Source: Nevskia sp.
GTDB lineage: Bacteria; Pseudomonadota; Gammaproteobacteria; Nevskiales; Nevskiaceae
Reading direction: 5' to 3'
DNA: 38,201 nucleotides
Assembly: GCA_028291705.1 (NCBI GenBank)
Contig: JAQGNS010000314.1
Span: forward strand, 1-38,201
Part shown: positions 1-8,328 of the stretch, piece by piece
How the letters are laid out: each line of letters begins with the position of its first letter
How positions within the stretch are numbered: position 1 is the first letter of the stretch
Translations under genes and position numbers: made by a program
Notes under the pieces: generated by a model
Seen by the model: only the letters and a program-made list of their open reading frames with translations
Databases searched by the model: none
Told to the model about the DNA's origin: nothing

Positions 1-45
1 GGGCGGGTAGTGCCCTACCTGCGTGGCGAGATTGCCATTCCCTGA
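1..45 (+). CDS. C-terminal end of an unidentified protein (partial)
   Basis: Frame 1 from the first base reads 14 codons (GRVVPYLRGEIAIP) and stops at TGA 43-45. The composition looks like a real protein tail and everything after the stop is non-coding repeat, so this is probably the 3' end of a gene entering from the left. The fragment is too short to assign a family. It does not resemble the usual C-terminus of KdpC, which matters because kdpDE follows. It could also be a chance reading frame. Confidence 0.35.
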   Translation, partial: GRVVPYLRGEIAIP

Positions 46-292
46 GTGGTACTGTGTAGTCTATTTTCCTGCGAAGCGGCGATGTCCGGCTAAGACAAGG
101 GGCGCTTTCTCCAGGAGCAGCACCACCAACATAGGGTGTTGCATTTCGTTTGTGAATTCAGCGAATCCAGTTTTAGCTGGGCCTGGTCTCGGGTGAGTTC
201 CGCGGATGTGCTCTGAAACCTCCGCGTACGCGCTTGCGCGCGCGGCTTTGCCTGCGGTGCCTGAAACCCTGGTTCCGCCTTGAAGGCGGGTC

Positions 293-320
293 ACTTTCTT
301 GTCTCCAGCGACAAGAAAGT
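293..320. repeat. Perfect 11-bp inverted repeat, 6-nt loop
   Basis: ACTTTCTTGTC (293-303) pairs exactly with GACAAGAAAGT (310-320) around the loop TCCAGC. The following TAACCAAAGAA makes it look like the common Xanthomonadales intergenic block that carries the words ACTTTC and AAAGTAACCAAAGAA. There is no T-run, so it is not an obvious intrinsic terminator. Confidence 0.6.
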
Positions 321-350
321 AACCAAAGAAGCGCCGCCCCGGAGTCTGCG

Positions 351-380
351 CCCATCAATCACCTGTCGGTGATTGATGGG
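351..380. repeat. Perfect 13-bp inverted repeat, 4-nt loop
   Basis: CCCATCAATCACC (351-363) pairs without mismatch with GGTGATTGATGGG (368-380) around TGTC. It lies 30 bp after the previous hairpin and is part of the same repeat mosaic. It has no T-tract on either strand, so a repeat or mRNA-stability role is more likely than termination. Confidence 0.6.
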
Positions 381-588
381 TCCCCTGCGCTTCTCGGCCA
401 AGGTGGGCGTTGGGTTTGTTTTTCTTGGCAGGCCATCCCTGGCCTGTCTAAAACGGCTTCGGCATCCATGCCTCGCCCGCGTCTACGCGCGGCTATTCCA
501 CCTTGGCCTGCGATGCGGCGCAGCCAGACGGGGAGGAACATCAAAAGCCAAAGCAACATCCAAAGCACGCGCTCCCCTGCCTTTAGTC

Positions 589-616
589 CCCTCTCCCCAC
601 GAACGTGGGGAGAGGG
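589..616. repeat. REP-like palindrome with GGTTAGGGTGAGGGG tail
   Basis: CCCTCTCCCCACG (589-601) and CGTGGGGAGAGGG (604-616) form a 13-bp stem with a 2-nt loop, followed directly by the TTAGGGTGAGGGG tail. This stem-plus-tail format is a widely dispersed extragenic palindrome in proteobacteria (from general knowledge). It supports reading the whole 46-735 region as repeat DNA. Confidence 0.6.
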
Positions 617-735
617 TTAGGGTGAGGGGCGGGTGGCGGAGCGCGTAGTTCGAGTCCCTGGATTCACCTGTGCGGGAATGACGGGGTTTGAAGGACGCAG
701 CCTTTAACCTTGGTCTCGCACGCCATATGGGCAGA

Positions 736-1424
<689 letters not shown>

Positions 1425-1428
<4 letters not shown>

Positions 1429-4184
1429 GCAATCTCCGTGCGGGGACGTTCGGCGATGACCTCGGGCGAGAATTCGATGACGAATTCCGCTCCCTTGGGT
1501 TCGGTGCGGTTGCGGGCGTAGATGCGGCCGCCCATGGCTTCGACGAAACCGCGGCAGATGGCCAGGCCAAGGCCGGTGCCGCCGCGGCCGCGGTCGCCGT
1601 CGGCGCGGGCGCGGAAGAATTTGTCGAATACTTTTTGCAGATCGCCTTCGGGAATGCCGGGGCCTTCGTCGCGCACCGAGACCAGCAGGCTGAACTTGTA
1701 TTGCGCGGCGACGATTTCGATGGTGGAGCCGGCGGGTGTGTACTTGGAGGCGTTGTCGAGCAGGTTGGCCAGGACCTGTTCCATCAGCACGTTGTCGAGC
1801 ATCAGCATCGGCAGGTTGGCGGGGATCGACAGCTTGACCTTGTGCTGCGCCAGTTGCTTGGCGCAGCGGCGCAGGGCAGCGCCGACGAGGTCGTGCAGGT
1901 CGCAGGGCTCGCGCTTGGGCTTGAGCGCGCCGGCGTCGAGCTGGGTCATGTCGAGCAGGTTGGCGACATAGCGATTGAGGCGCTCGGCTTCTTCGATGCC
2001 GGTGTTGAGCATCTCGTCGCGGGTCTTGTCGTCGTAGAGCGCGCCGTAGGACTTGAGGCTGGAGAGCGAGCCGATGATCAGGGCCAGCGGCGTGCGCAGG
2101 TCGTGCGAAAGGGAAGTGAGCAGGGCCGAGCGCAGCTTCTCGGTCTCGGCCAGCATGCGCGCCTGGTCGATGTCCTTGGCCAGGCGGATGCGTTCGATGG
2201 CGATGGCGGCGAGGTCGCCGAGGGCGTCGAGCAGGCGCCGCTCCGCCGGGTTGAGCAGGAAGTTCTTCGCCGGGCGGCTGACGCCGATCACGCCGACCTT
2301 GCCCTGGCCGGTACGCAAGGGCAGGAACAGGCGGCGGCTGCCGGGCAGGGTGTCGGTGCCGCGGCCGGTGGGCTGGGCGTGGTCCCAGCACCAGACGGCG
2401 GCGGCGAGGTCGGCGTCTTCCAGGGTGGCGTTGGCGGGTACTGCGGCCATCTGCCGCAGCGCGCCGGTGCTGGTGTCCGGGGTGAGCAGGCTGACGTCGG
2501 CCTTGAGCATCGTTGCCACCTGGCCGGCGGTGGTGGCGAGCAGGGTATCGAGCTTGCGCACGCCCGACAGCTTGCGGGCGAAGCCGAACAGTTCGGCGGT
2601 GGTGCGGGCCTGCTCGCGCGCGGTTTCGGCGAACTGCCGTTCGCGTACGGTGAGGGTACTGGTCAGTCCCGCGGCCAGGCAGAAGAAGGCCAGCGCCAGC
2701 AACTGGCTCGGGTCGGCGACGGTGAAGGTGTAGACCGGCTCGATGAAGAAGAAGTTGTAGCAGAGCGTGGACAGCACCGAAGCGAACAGCGAGGGGCCGA
2801 GGCCGTAGCGGGCGGCGCTCCACAGCACGGCGGCGAGGTAGACCAGGGAGACATTGGGCAGGTCCACCATGGCCACCACGGCGCGCCCGAACAGGGTGGC
2901 GATGGCGGTAGCGACGACGGTGTAGAAGTAGGCCTTGGGATCGGCGTTGAACCAGTCGAGGATGGGGAAGGAGCCATCGGCACTTTCGTCCTTTTCCTCG
3001 CTTTCGGGCTTGTGCGCCGGCTCTTTGCCCTTGACCTCGCGCTCGTCGGCCAGCACGTGCACGTTGATGCCGCTGGCGTGCTTGACCAGGTCGTGCACCA
3101 CCGAGCCGTGCAGCCACTCGAACCACCAGGGCCGCGCCGACTTGCCGACGACGATCTGGGTGATGTTGTTGTCGTGGGAGAAGCGCATCACGTCTTCGGC
3201 GATGTGGCGGCCGCCGGGCAGGGTGACCGTTTCGGCGCCGAGCTGCTTGGCCAGGAACATGGTCTGGGTGACGCGGTCCTGCTCGGCCGAGCTGAGGTGC
3301 AGGGTGCGCGGCGTTTCGAAGTAGACCGCGAACCACTCGGCGTCGAGGCGGTCGGCGGCGCGCTTGGCGGCGCGCACCAGCCCGGCCGCCGCGGCCGATT
3401 CGTTGATGCAGACCAGCAGCCGCTCCGCCGCCGCCCAGGGGCCGCTGATGGCGTGGCTGCGCATGTACTGGCGCATCTGGTCGTCGACGCGCTCTGCGGT
3501 GCGGCGCAGCGCCAGCTCACGCAGGGCGGTGATGTTGCCGGGCTTGAAGTAGTGGTTGAGGGCGCGCTGCGCCTGCGGCCCGGCGTAGACCTTGCCTTCG
3601 TTCAGGCGCTGGATCAGCTCGTCCGGCGTCAGGTCGATCACCTCGACGTCGTCGGCGGTGTCGAAGATGCTGTCCGGCACGGTTTCGCGGATGCGTACGC
3701 GGGTGATGCGCGCGACCACGTCGTTGAGGCTTTCGATGTGCTGGATGTTGAGGGTGGAGTAGACGTGGATGCCGGCGTCGAGCAGCTCGGTCACGTCCTG
3801 GTAGCGTTTGGGGTGGCGGCTGCCCTCGGCGTTGGTGTGCGCCAGCTCGTCCACCAGCACCAGCTGCGGCCGGCGCCGGATGATGGCGTCGATGTCCATC
3901 TCGTGCAGCATGCGGCCCTTGTATTCGATTTCCTTGCGCGGCAGCACTTCAAGGCCTGCGATCAGGGCTTCGGTTTCCTTGCGGCCGTGGGTTTCGACCA
4001 CGCCGACGCAGACGTCGACGCCGTCCTTCTTCTTCTTGTGGGCGGCCAGCAGCATCTCATAGGTCTTGCCCACGCCGGGGGCGGCGCCGAGGAAGATCTT
4101 CAGCTTGCCGCGCTTCTCCTTGTGCGCCTCTGCGAGGAGGGCTTCGGGAGATGGGCGGTTTTCGTTTTGCAGCGTTTCCGGCAT
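1425..4184 (-). CDS. kdpD: Sensor histidine kinase KdpD
   Basis: 919-residue inner-membrane sensor kinase for potassium limitation and turgor stress. Domains in order: N-terminal KdpD domain with Walker A GAAPGVGKT at 33-41 and LVLVDELAHTN near 108-118; a universal-stress-protein-like domain at about 250-375; a DUF4118 region of four membrane segments at about 418-510; a GAF-like domain; HisKA with the phospho-accepting H694 in SLSHDLRTPLALI; and an ATPase domain with LLDNASKYT, DEGPGIP and GGTGLGLAI. Length matches the family (about 890-930). I start at the ATG at 4184 (MPETLQNEN); an in-frame upstream extension to 4265 has no family similarity. It overlaps kdpE by 4 nt. A pair of direct repeats at 4251-4270 lies in its upstream region. 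Confidence 0.95.
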
Positions 4185-4250
4185 CGATCGGCGGAGGTAG
4201 TTGCTGTGTGCACAGTTTATCCCGCGCCGATCCCCGGTGCGGGTGCGGGC

Positions 4251-4270
4251 ACATAAAGAAAACATAAAGA
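4251..4270 (-). promoter_or_regulatory. Candidate KdpE-type operator: ACATAAAGA direct repeats, 11-bp period
   Basis: ACATAAAGA occurs at 4251-4259 and again at 4262-4270, exactly 11 bp apart, in the divergent region between kdpD and the amidohydrolase gene. On the kdpD strand the units read TCTTTATGT. OmpR/PhoB-family regulators usually bind two direct half-sites one helical turn apart, so autoregulation by KdpE is plausible. This is inferred from spacing and position only. Confidence 0.4.
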
Positions 4271-4348
4271 TTTCCGCCCCTTGCGCGGTTTATGATGAGA
4301 TTATCGCGGCCGCTTGCCGCCGCTTCGAACGGATTGGGGAGAAACAAC

Positions 4349-6367
4349 ATGGCGATCCAGCCGTGCCTGAAAGGTGCGTCGATACTCGCGGCGATGTGCA
4401 TGGCCGTGCCGGCTCTTGCGGCAGCGCCGATGGAGCGCTCCGTGGTCCTGACGCAGGGGCATCCTTCCGGGTTCCAGGAAGTGCGGCAGGAGGCCGGCGG
4501 CATCGTGGCGCACTTCGAATTCAACGATCGCGGCCGCGGCCCGAAGATGGATGTGCAGTACCGGCTGGCCGCGGACGGCACCTTGCAGCGCGTCGATGCG
4601 GGTGGGGTGAACTATCTCAAGGCGGCGGTGGACGAACATTTCCTGCTGCAGAAAGGGCAGGCGAGCTGGCGCAGTGCCGGCGAGAACGAGAAGCGCGCGG
4701 TTGCCGCGCCGGCCTTCTACCAGAGCATCGACAGCACGCCGGAGGAATTCACCCTGCTGGTGCAGGCGCTGCTGAAGGCGCCGGGCCAGCGCCTGCCGTT
4801 GCTGCCGGCGGGCGAGGCGCAACTGCGCAAGGTGAGCGACGAGACGGTGGCCGGCAAGGGCGGCAGTGCGCAGGTGTCGCTGTACGCGGTGACCGGCATC
4901 GATCTCACGCCGGATTACCTGTGGCTGGACGACAAGGGGCGCTTCTTCGCCAGTTACTCGGACTGGATGACGCTGGTGCGCGAGGGCTGGGAGGATGTGG
5001 TGCCGGCACTGGGCAAGCTGCAGAACGCGCAGGACCAGAAGCTCGCCGCCGCACGCGCGACTGCGCTGACGCGGCAACTGGACAAGCCGCTGGCGATCGA
5101 ACACGTGCGCGTGTTCGATCCGGATGCGCTGGCGGCCAAGGCCGGGCAGACGGTAGTGGTTCGGGACGGGCATGTCGCCGCGGTGGGTGACGACGGCACG
5201 TTGAAGTTGCCGGAGCAGACCGAGCGCCTCGACGGGCAGGGCCGCTTCCTTATGTCGGGGCTGTGGGACATGCACACGCATCTCGCCGCCAACGACGGGC
5301 CGCTGGATATCGCCGCCGGCATCACCACCATCCGCGACCTGGGCAACGATCCGGATGTGCTGGCCGGCCTGATCGAGGCCGCCGAAGCGGGACGGGACAT
5401 CGGCCCGCGCGTGATCAAGGCGGGACTGATCGACGGCCACGGGCCGTTCCAGTCGCCGATCAAGATTTTCGCCGACACGCCGGAAGAGGCGGTGAAGCAG
5501 GTGGACTACTACGCCGACCAGGGTTATGTGCAGATCAAGATCTACAGCTCGGTGAAGCCGGAGCTGGTGCCGGTGATCGTGAAGGAGGCGCGGGCGCGGG
5601 GCCTGCGCATCAGCGGCCATGTGCCGGCTTTCATGAACGCCGAGCAGTTCGTCGCCGACGGCGTCGACGAGATCCAGCACATCAATTTCCTGTTCCTCAA
5701 TTTCTTCTTCGACCAGGTGCCGGACACGCGCACGCCGGCGCGCTTCACCACCATCGCCCAGCACGGCGCCGAGCTGGACCTGAGTTCGCCGCGGGTGCAG
5801 AGCTTCGTCGAGCTGCTCAGGAGCCATCACATCGTCAGCGATCCGACCCTGGTGACGTTCGAGGGCATGTTCCTGGAGCGGCCCGGCCTGATGGGGCCGA
5901 GCTACAACCGCGTGGTCGATCGTCTGCCTTTGACGTACCAGCGCTCGTTCCGCGCCGCCACCCAGGGCCTGCCGGTGCCGGCGGGGATGGATGCGCGCTA
6001 CCGCGAGTCCTATGCGCGCATGGTGGAGATGGTGGGGTTGCTGTACCGCAGCGGCGTCACCATCGTCGCCGGCACCGACGGCTTCGATGCCTTCGCCCTG
6101 CCGCGCGAGTTCGAGCTGTACGTCAACGCCGGCATTCCGCCGGCGGAAGTGCTGCGCCTGGATACGCTGGGCGCGGCCCGCGTGATGAAGCATGACGATG
6201 CCTACGGCCGCGTGGCGCCGGGGTATGTCTCCGACCTGATCCTGGTGGACGGCGATCCGCTGCGCAATATCGCCGACATGCGAAAGGTGCGCACCGTGCT
6301 GCGCGGCGACCGGCTCTACGATTCCGCCGCGCTGTTCCAGGCGATGGGCGTGGCGCCTGCGCCTTGA
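4349..6367 (+). CDS. Secreted metal-dependent amidohydrolase (imidazolonepropionase-like)
   Basis: 672-residue amidohydrolase-superfamily enzyme with an N-terminal signal peptide (ILAAMCMAVPALAA, cleavage near 25), so probably periplasmic or secreted. A large N-terminal region (to about 240) precedes the TIM-barrel core. Metal and catalytic residues visible: H309 and H311 in WDMHTHL, K397 in VQIKIYSS, H424 in SGHVPA, H444 in EIQHINF and D577 in AGTDGF. The C-terminal part (PGYVSDLILVDGDPL) is the usual small beta domain. The ATG at 4349 follows a GGGGAG ribosome-binding site; a start at 4292 would bury the signal peptide. Related secreted enzymes include Xaa-Pro/Xaa-Arg dipeptidases and mycotoxin amidases. 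The substrate cannot be read from sequence. Confidence 0.85.
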   Translation: MAIQPCLKGASILAAMCMAVPALAAAPMERSVVLTQGHPSGFQEVRQEAGGIVAHFEFNDRGRGPKMDVQYRLAADGTLQRVDAGGVNYLKAAVDEHFLLQKGQASWRSAGENEKRAVAAPAFYQSIDSTPEEFTLLVQALLKAPGQRLPLLPAGEAQLRKVSDETVAGKGGSAQVSLYAVTGIDLTPDYLWLDDKGRFFASYSDWMTLVREGWEDVVPALGKLQNAQDQKLAAARATALTRQLDKPLAIEHVRVFDPDALAAKAGQTVVVRDGHVAAVGDDGTLKLPEQTERLDGQGRFLMSGLWDMHTHLAANDGPLDIAAGITTIRDLGNDPDVLAGLIEAAEAGRDIGPRVIKAGLIDGHGPFQSPIKIFADTPEEAVKQVDYYADQGYVQIKIYSSVKPELVPVIVKEARARGLRISGHVPAFMNAEQFVADGVDEIQHINFLFLNFFFDQVPDTRTPARFTTIAQHGAELDLSSPRVQSFVELLRSHHIVSDPTLVTFEGMFLERPGLMGPSYNRVVDRLPLTYQRSFRAATQGLPVPAGMDARYRESYARMVEMVGLLYRSGVTIVAGTDGFDAFALPREFELYVNAGIPPAEVLRLDTLGAARVMKHDDAYGRVAPGYVSDLILVDGDPLRNIADMRKVRTVLRGDRLYDSAALFQAMGVAPAP

Positions 6368-6495
6368 GCGTGGCTGCAAAAGCAAGCGCCGCACTGCGTG
6401 GGCGCGGCTACGTAAACCTTCGGTAAAACTGCGCCGCCGCGGCCCGGCACGGTGACTAGACTCGCCATTCATGCAACCCGTACGGAGGATTGGCG

Positions 6496-6846
6496 ATGTC
6501 TCACAAGATGCTGCGTGGAGTTTTCGCGCTGGCGGGCCTGCTTAGCCTGGGTGCGCTGGCGCAGCAGGATGGCACCGGCGGGCCGCCCGATGGCGGTAGC
6601 GGTGCGCAGAGCGGTTCCACGCATCGGCCGTCGGGGCCGCCGCCCGAAGCTTACGCCGCCTGCGACGGCAAGAGTGCCGGGGCCAGCGTTTCGTTCACCC
6701 TGCGCAACGGCAAGGTGGTACAGGGCGTTTGCGAGCAGGTCGGAGATCGTCTCGTTGTCGGGAGGCCGTCGCGATCCGGAATGCATGGCGGCGGCACGCA
6801 TACCGACGACGGCACCATGCCTGGGCCGCCTTCCGGCGCGGAGTGA
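6496..6846 (+). CDS. Small exported Cys-containing protein, function unknown
   Basis: 116 residues. The ATG at 6496 is preceded by ACGGAGGAT, an excellent ribosome-binding site, and is better placed than the in-frame TTG at 6490. The N-terminus (MLRGVFALAGLLSLGALAQ) is a signal peptide. After it comes a Gly/Pro/Ser-rich stretch and a small core with two cysteines (YAACDGKSAG and VVQGVCEQ) that could form a disulfide in the periplasm. The C-terminus is again low complexity. I do not recognise a named family. Neighbours give no clear role; it converges with the anti-sigma gene. Confidence 0.65.
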   Translation: MSHKMLRGVFALAGLLSLGALAQQDGTGGPPDGGSGAQSGSTHRPSGPPPEAYAACDGKSAGASVSFTLRNGKVVQGVCEQVGDRLVVGRPSRSGMHGGGTHTDDGTMPGPPSGAE

Positions 6847-6856
6847 TCGCGAAACC

Positions 6857-6882
6857 GGCCGGGCGCTTCACCGCGCCCGGCC
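6857..6882. terminator. 10-bp GC hairpin between convergent genes
   Basis: GGCCGGGCGC (6857-6866) and GCGCCCGGCC (6873-6882) form a perfect stem with a 6-nt loop, 10 bp after the stop of the small exported protein and 10 bp before the end of the anti-sigma gene. There is no T-run, so it may act as a weak bidirectional terminator or an mRNA end-stabiliser. Confidence 0.45.
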
Positions 6883-6891
6883 TGAGGCGCC

Positions 6892-7647
6892 CTAGATCGC
6901 CGACTGGATCGCCTGTTGCACTTCCTGCGTGTGCGGATCGTCCTTCTGGCCGACCACGGCGAAGCCGTAGCCGTTGCGGAACCAGTATTTGGTCGACAGG
7001 CCCAGTTCGTCGCGGGTGCCATGGACGCCGTCGAGGCGGGTGCTGGGGCGCACGTAGAAGCTGACGCGCTGGCCTTGCGTGTCCTCGTAGAGCAGCAATG
7101 CGGCGCAGCCGTCACTGGTGGAGAGCAGGCGGCCGCCGAGCAGCTTGAAGCCGTAGGTGTTGAGGTCGGGCAGGGCCAGCGGCCGGCCCAGGCGGGTCGA
7201 TAGCCAGCTCTGCAGGTCGGTTCCATCGCTGGCCTTCATTTCCACCGGGCGCAGGCGGTCGGTGGCGAAGATGCGGTGGGCTTCCACCGCGTCCTGCATC
7301 GGCGCCGGGGTGGTGGCTTCGACGCGCATCGAGCGCGCCTGCCAGCCACCGGCGCCGCCCAGCCCCAGCACCAGCACCAGGGAGGCGCACAGGGCCAGTT
7401 GGCGCTGGAAGCGCGAGCGCAGGTTGGCGCGGATGTACTTCGGGTCCAGCCGCGGGTTGGCCGGCAGCGGGCCCATGTTCATCAGGGCCACGCGCAGGGC
7501 GTCGGCGCCGCGGCGCCATTCCTCGACACGCGCCTGCGCTTCGGGGTTGGAGGCGAGATAGCTCTCGACCTGGGCGAGACGCGCCGGGTCGAGCTGGCCG
7601 TCGACATAGGCGTGCAGTTCCGCCTCGTTCGGTACCAGGGTGTTCAT
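6892..7647 (-). CDS. Membrane-anchored anti-sigma factor
   Basis: 251 residues. The N-terminal cytoplasmic helical domain (about 1-80, with ELHAYVDGQLDPARLAQVESYL) resembles anti-sigma domains of the RskA/RsiW kind, but it has no HxxxCxxC zinc motif. One membrane segment lies at about 84-102 (LALCASLVLVLGLGG), followed by a periplasmic domain of about 145 residues. The start ATG at 7647 overlaps the stop of the upstream ECF sigma gene as ATGA. By position it should bind and hold that sigma factor at the membrane and release it on an envelope or oxidative signal. The signal is unknown. Confidence 0.85.
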   Translation of the reverse strand: MNTLVPNEAELHAYVDGQLDPARLAQVESYLASNPEAQARVEEWRRGADALRVALMNMGPLPANPRLDPKYIRANLRSRFQRQLALCASLVLVLGLGGAGGWQARSMRVEATTPAPMQDAVEAHRIFATDRLRPVEMKASDGTDLQSWLSTRLGRPLALPDLNTYGFKLLGGRLLSTSDGCAALLLYEDTQGQRVSFYVRPSTRLDGVHGTRDELGLSTKYWFRNGYGFAVVGQKDDPHTQEVQQAIQSAI

Positions 7648-8153
7648 TTCACTCTCCGCAAAGGCATGGTGGGGGTTTCGCCTTCGGTCAGCTGGCGATA
7701 GGCCTGGCGCGCGCGGGACAGGCGGGACATGACGGTGCCGATGGGGATGTCCAGCGCCTGCGCCGCTTCCTGGTAGCTGAAGCCTTCGACCGTGATCATC
7801 AGCAGCAGGGCGCGCTGGTCGGCGGAAAGCTCGCCGAAGGATTCCAGCGCGGAGCGCGCCATCACGGTTTCCTCGGCGGAGGGCTCCAGCTCCGGCTCGT
7901 CGCGGAACACGTCCATCAAGCGCTGGAAGCGGCTGGCGCGGCGGCGGCCGTCGATGAACTGGCGATACAGGATGGTGAACAGCCAGGACTTGAGGCTGGC
8001 TTCCGGCCGCCGGGAATCCCCCTTGGTCAGGGCGCGCTCGATGCAGGACTGCACCAGGTCGTCGGCGTTGTTCACGTCCCGCGACAGCCACAGGGCGAAG
8101 CGCCGCAGTGCCGGGAGTAGCTCTCTAAGTGCTTGATCATCAAGGTCTTGCAT
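7644..8153 (-). CDS. ECF RNA polymerase sigma factor
   Basis: 169 residues with the two ECF domains: region 2 (about 10-80, with DDLVQSCIERAL and SWLFTILYRQFIDGRR) and region 4 (about 105-158, with LSADQRALLLMITVEGFSYQEAAQALDIPIGTVMSRLSRAR split over the helix-turn-helix). It is followed, with a 4-nt overlap, by its anti-sigma factor. It is divergent from a catalase-like/cytochrome b561 operon. Sigma factors of this context are known to control such catalase-b561 pairs (from general knowledge of ECF groups). Its own promoter and the divergent one share GGAATA-N15-CGTC, which suggests positive autoregulation. Confidence 0.92.
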   Translation of the reverse strand: MQDLDDQALRELLPALRRFALWLSRDVNNADDLVQSCIERALTKGDSRRPEASLKSWLFTILYRQFIDGRRRASRFQRLMDVFRDEPELEPSAEETVMARSALESFGELSADQRALLLMITVEGFSYQEAAQALDIPIGTVMSRLSRARQAYRQLTEGETPTMPLRRVK

Positions 8154-8203
8154 GGTGCGTTCCAGCCTGTGCGATGTAGGGGCGGTGCCTCTGACCCCCT
8201 ATT

Positions 8204-8228
8204 GACGCGTGGCCCCCGGCTTTATTCC
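8204..8228 (-). promoter_or_regulatory. ECF-type promoter GGAATA-N15-CGTC for the sigma/anti-sigma operon
   Basis: On the minus strand, GGAATA (8228-8223) and CGTC (8207-8204) are separated by exactly 15 nt. The -10 element lies about 50 nt before the sigma factor ATG at 8153. An identical motif with identical spacing faces the other way at 8261-8285. A CGTC -10 element is typical of several ECF groups. Confidence 0.7.
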
Positions 8229-8260
8229 AACGCCGGGTTGAATAATTTTTCCGATGGAAT

Positions 8261-8285
8261 GGAATAGGGCGGCGCGCCGTGCGTC
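8261..8285 (+). promoter_or_regulatory. ECF-type promoter GGAATA-N15-CGTC for the catalase-like/b561 operon
   Basis: GGAATA (8261-8266) and CGTC (8282-8285) are 15 nt apart, matching the divergent site base for base in both elements. The expected transcript start near 8293 lies downstream of the most upstream possible ATG (8254). This favours the ATG at 8329 as the true start of the catalase-like gene. Confidence 0.7.
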
Positions 8286-8328
8286 ATACAGGTCCATGAA
8301 GCAGGCCGAGCCGGCCCCGGAGCGCGTG

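Larger units (their letters stand above)
46..735. repeat. Non-coding region rich in palindromic repeats
   Basis: About 690 bp without a credible gene. ORFs on both strands overlap each other and look like low-complexity shadows. The stretch contains several perfect hairpins: CCGCCTT/AAGGCGG at 275-289, an 11-bp stem at 293-320, a 13-bp stem at 351-380 and a 13-bp stem at 589-616. It also holds an imperfect ATTC-N10-GAAT element at 662-679 followed by ACGGGG. Mosaics of this kind recur between genes in Xanthomonadales genomes (recalled from experience, not searched). I read it as a composite of dispersed intergenic repeats lying downstream of kdpE. Confidence 0.6.

Noticed and set aside
647-658. 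GTTCGAGTCCC, similar to a tRNA T-loop
   Set aside because: No acceptor, D or anticodon arm can be built upstream and no CCA follows; likely chance within the repeat region.
1635-4256. Long plus-strand ORF of 873 codons
   Set aside because: It lies opposite kdpD, is full of Val/Gly/Gln/Ala repeats typical of an antisense frame in GC-rich DNA, and has no domain.
4301-6472. Long minus-strand ORF of 723 codons
   Set aside because: Antisense to the amidohydrolase; His/Arg-rich shadow composition and no motif.
8254-8328. N-terminal extension of the catalase-like protein from ATG 8254
   Set aside because: The ATG lies upstream of the predicted ECF promoter and has no ribosome-binding site.
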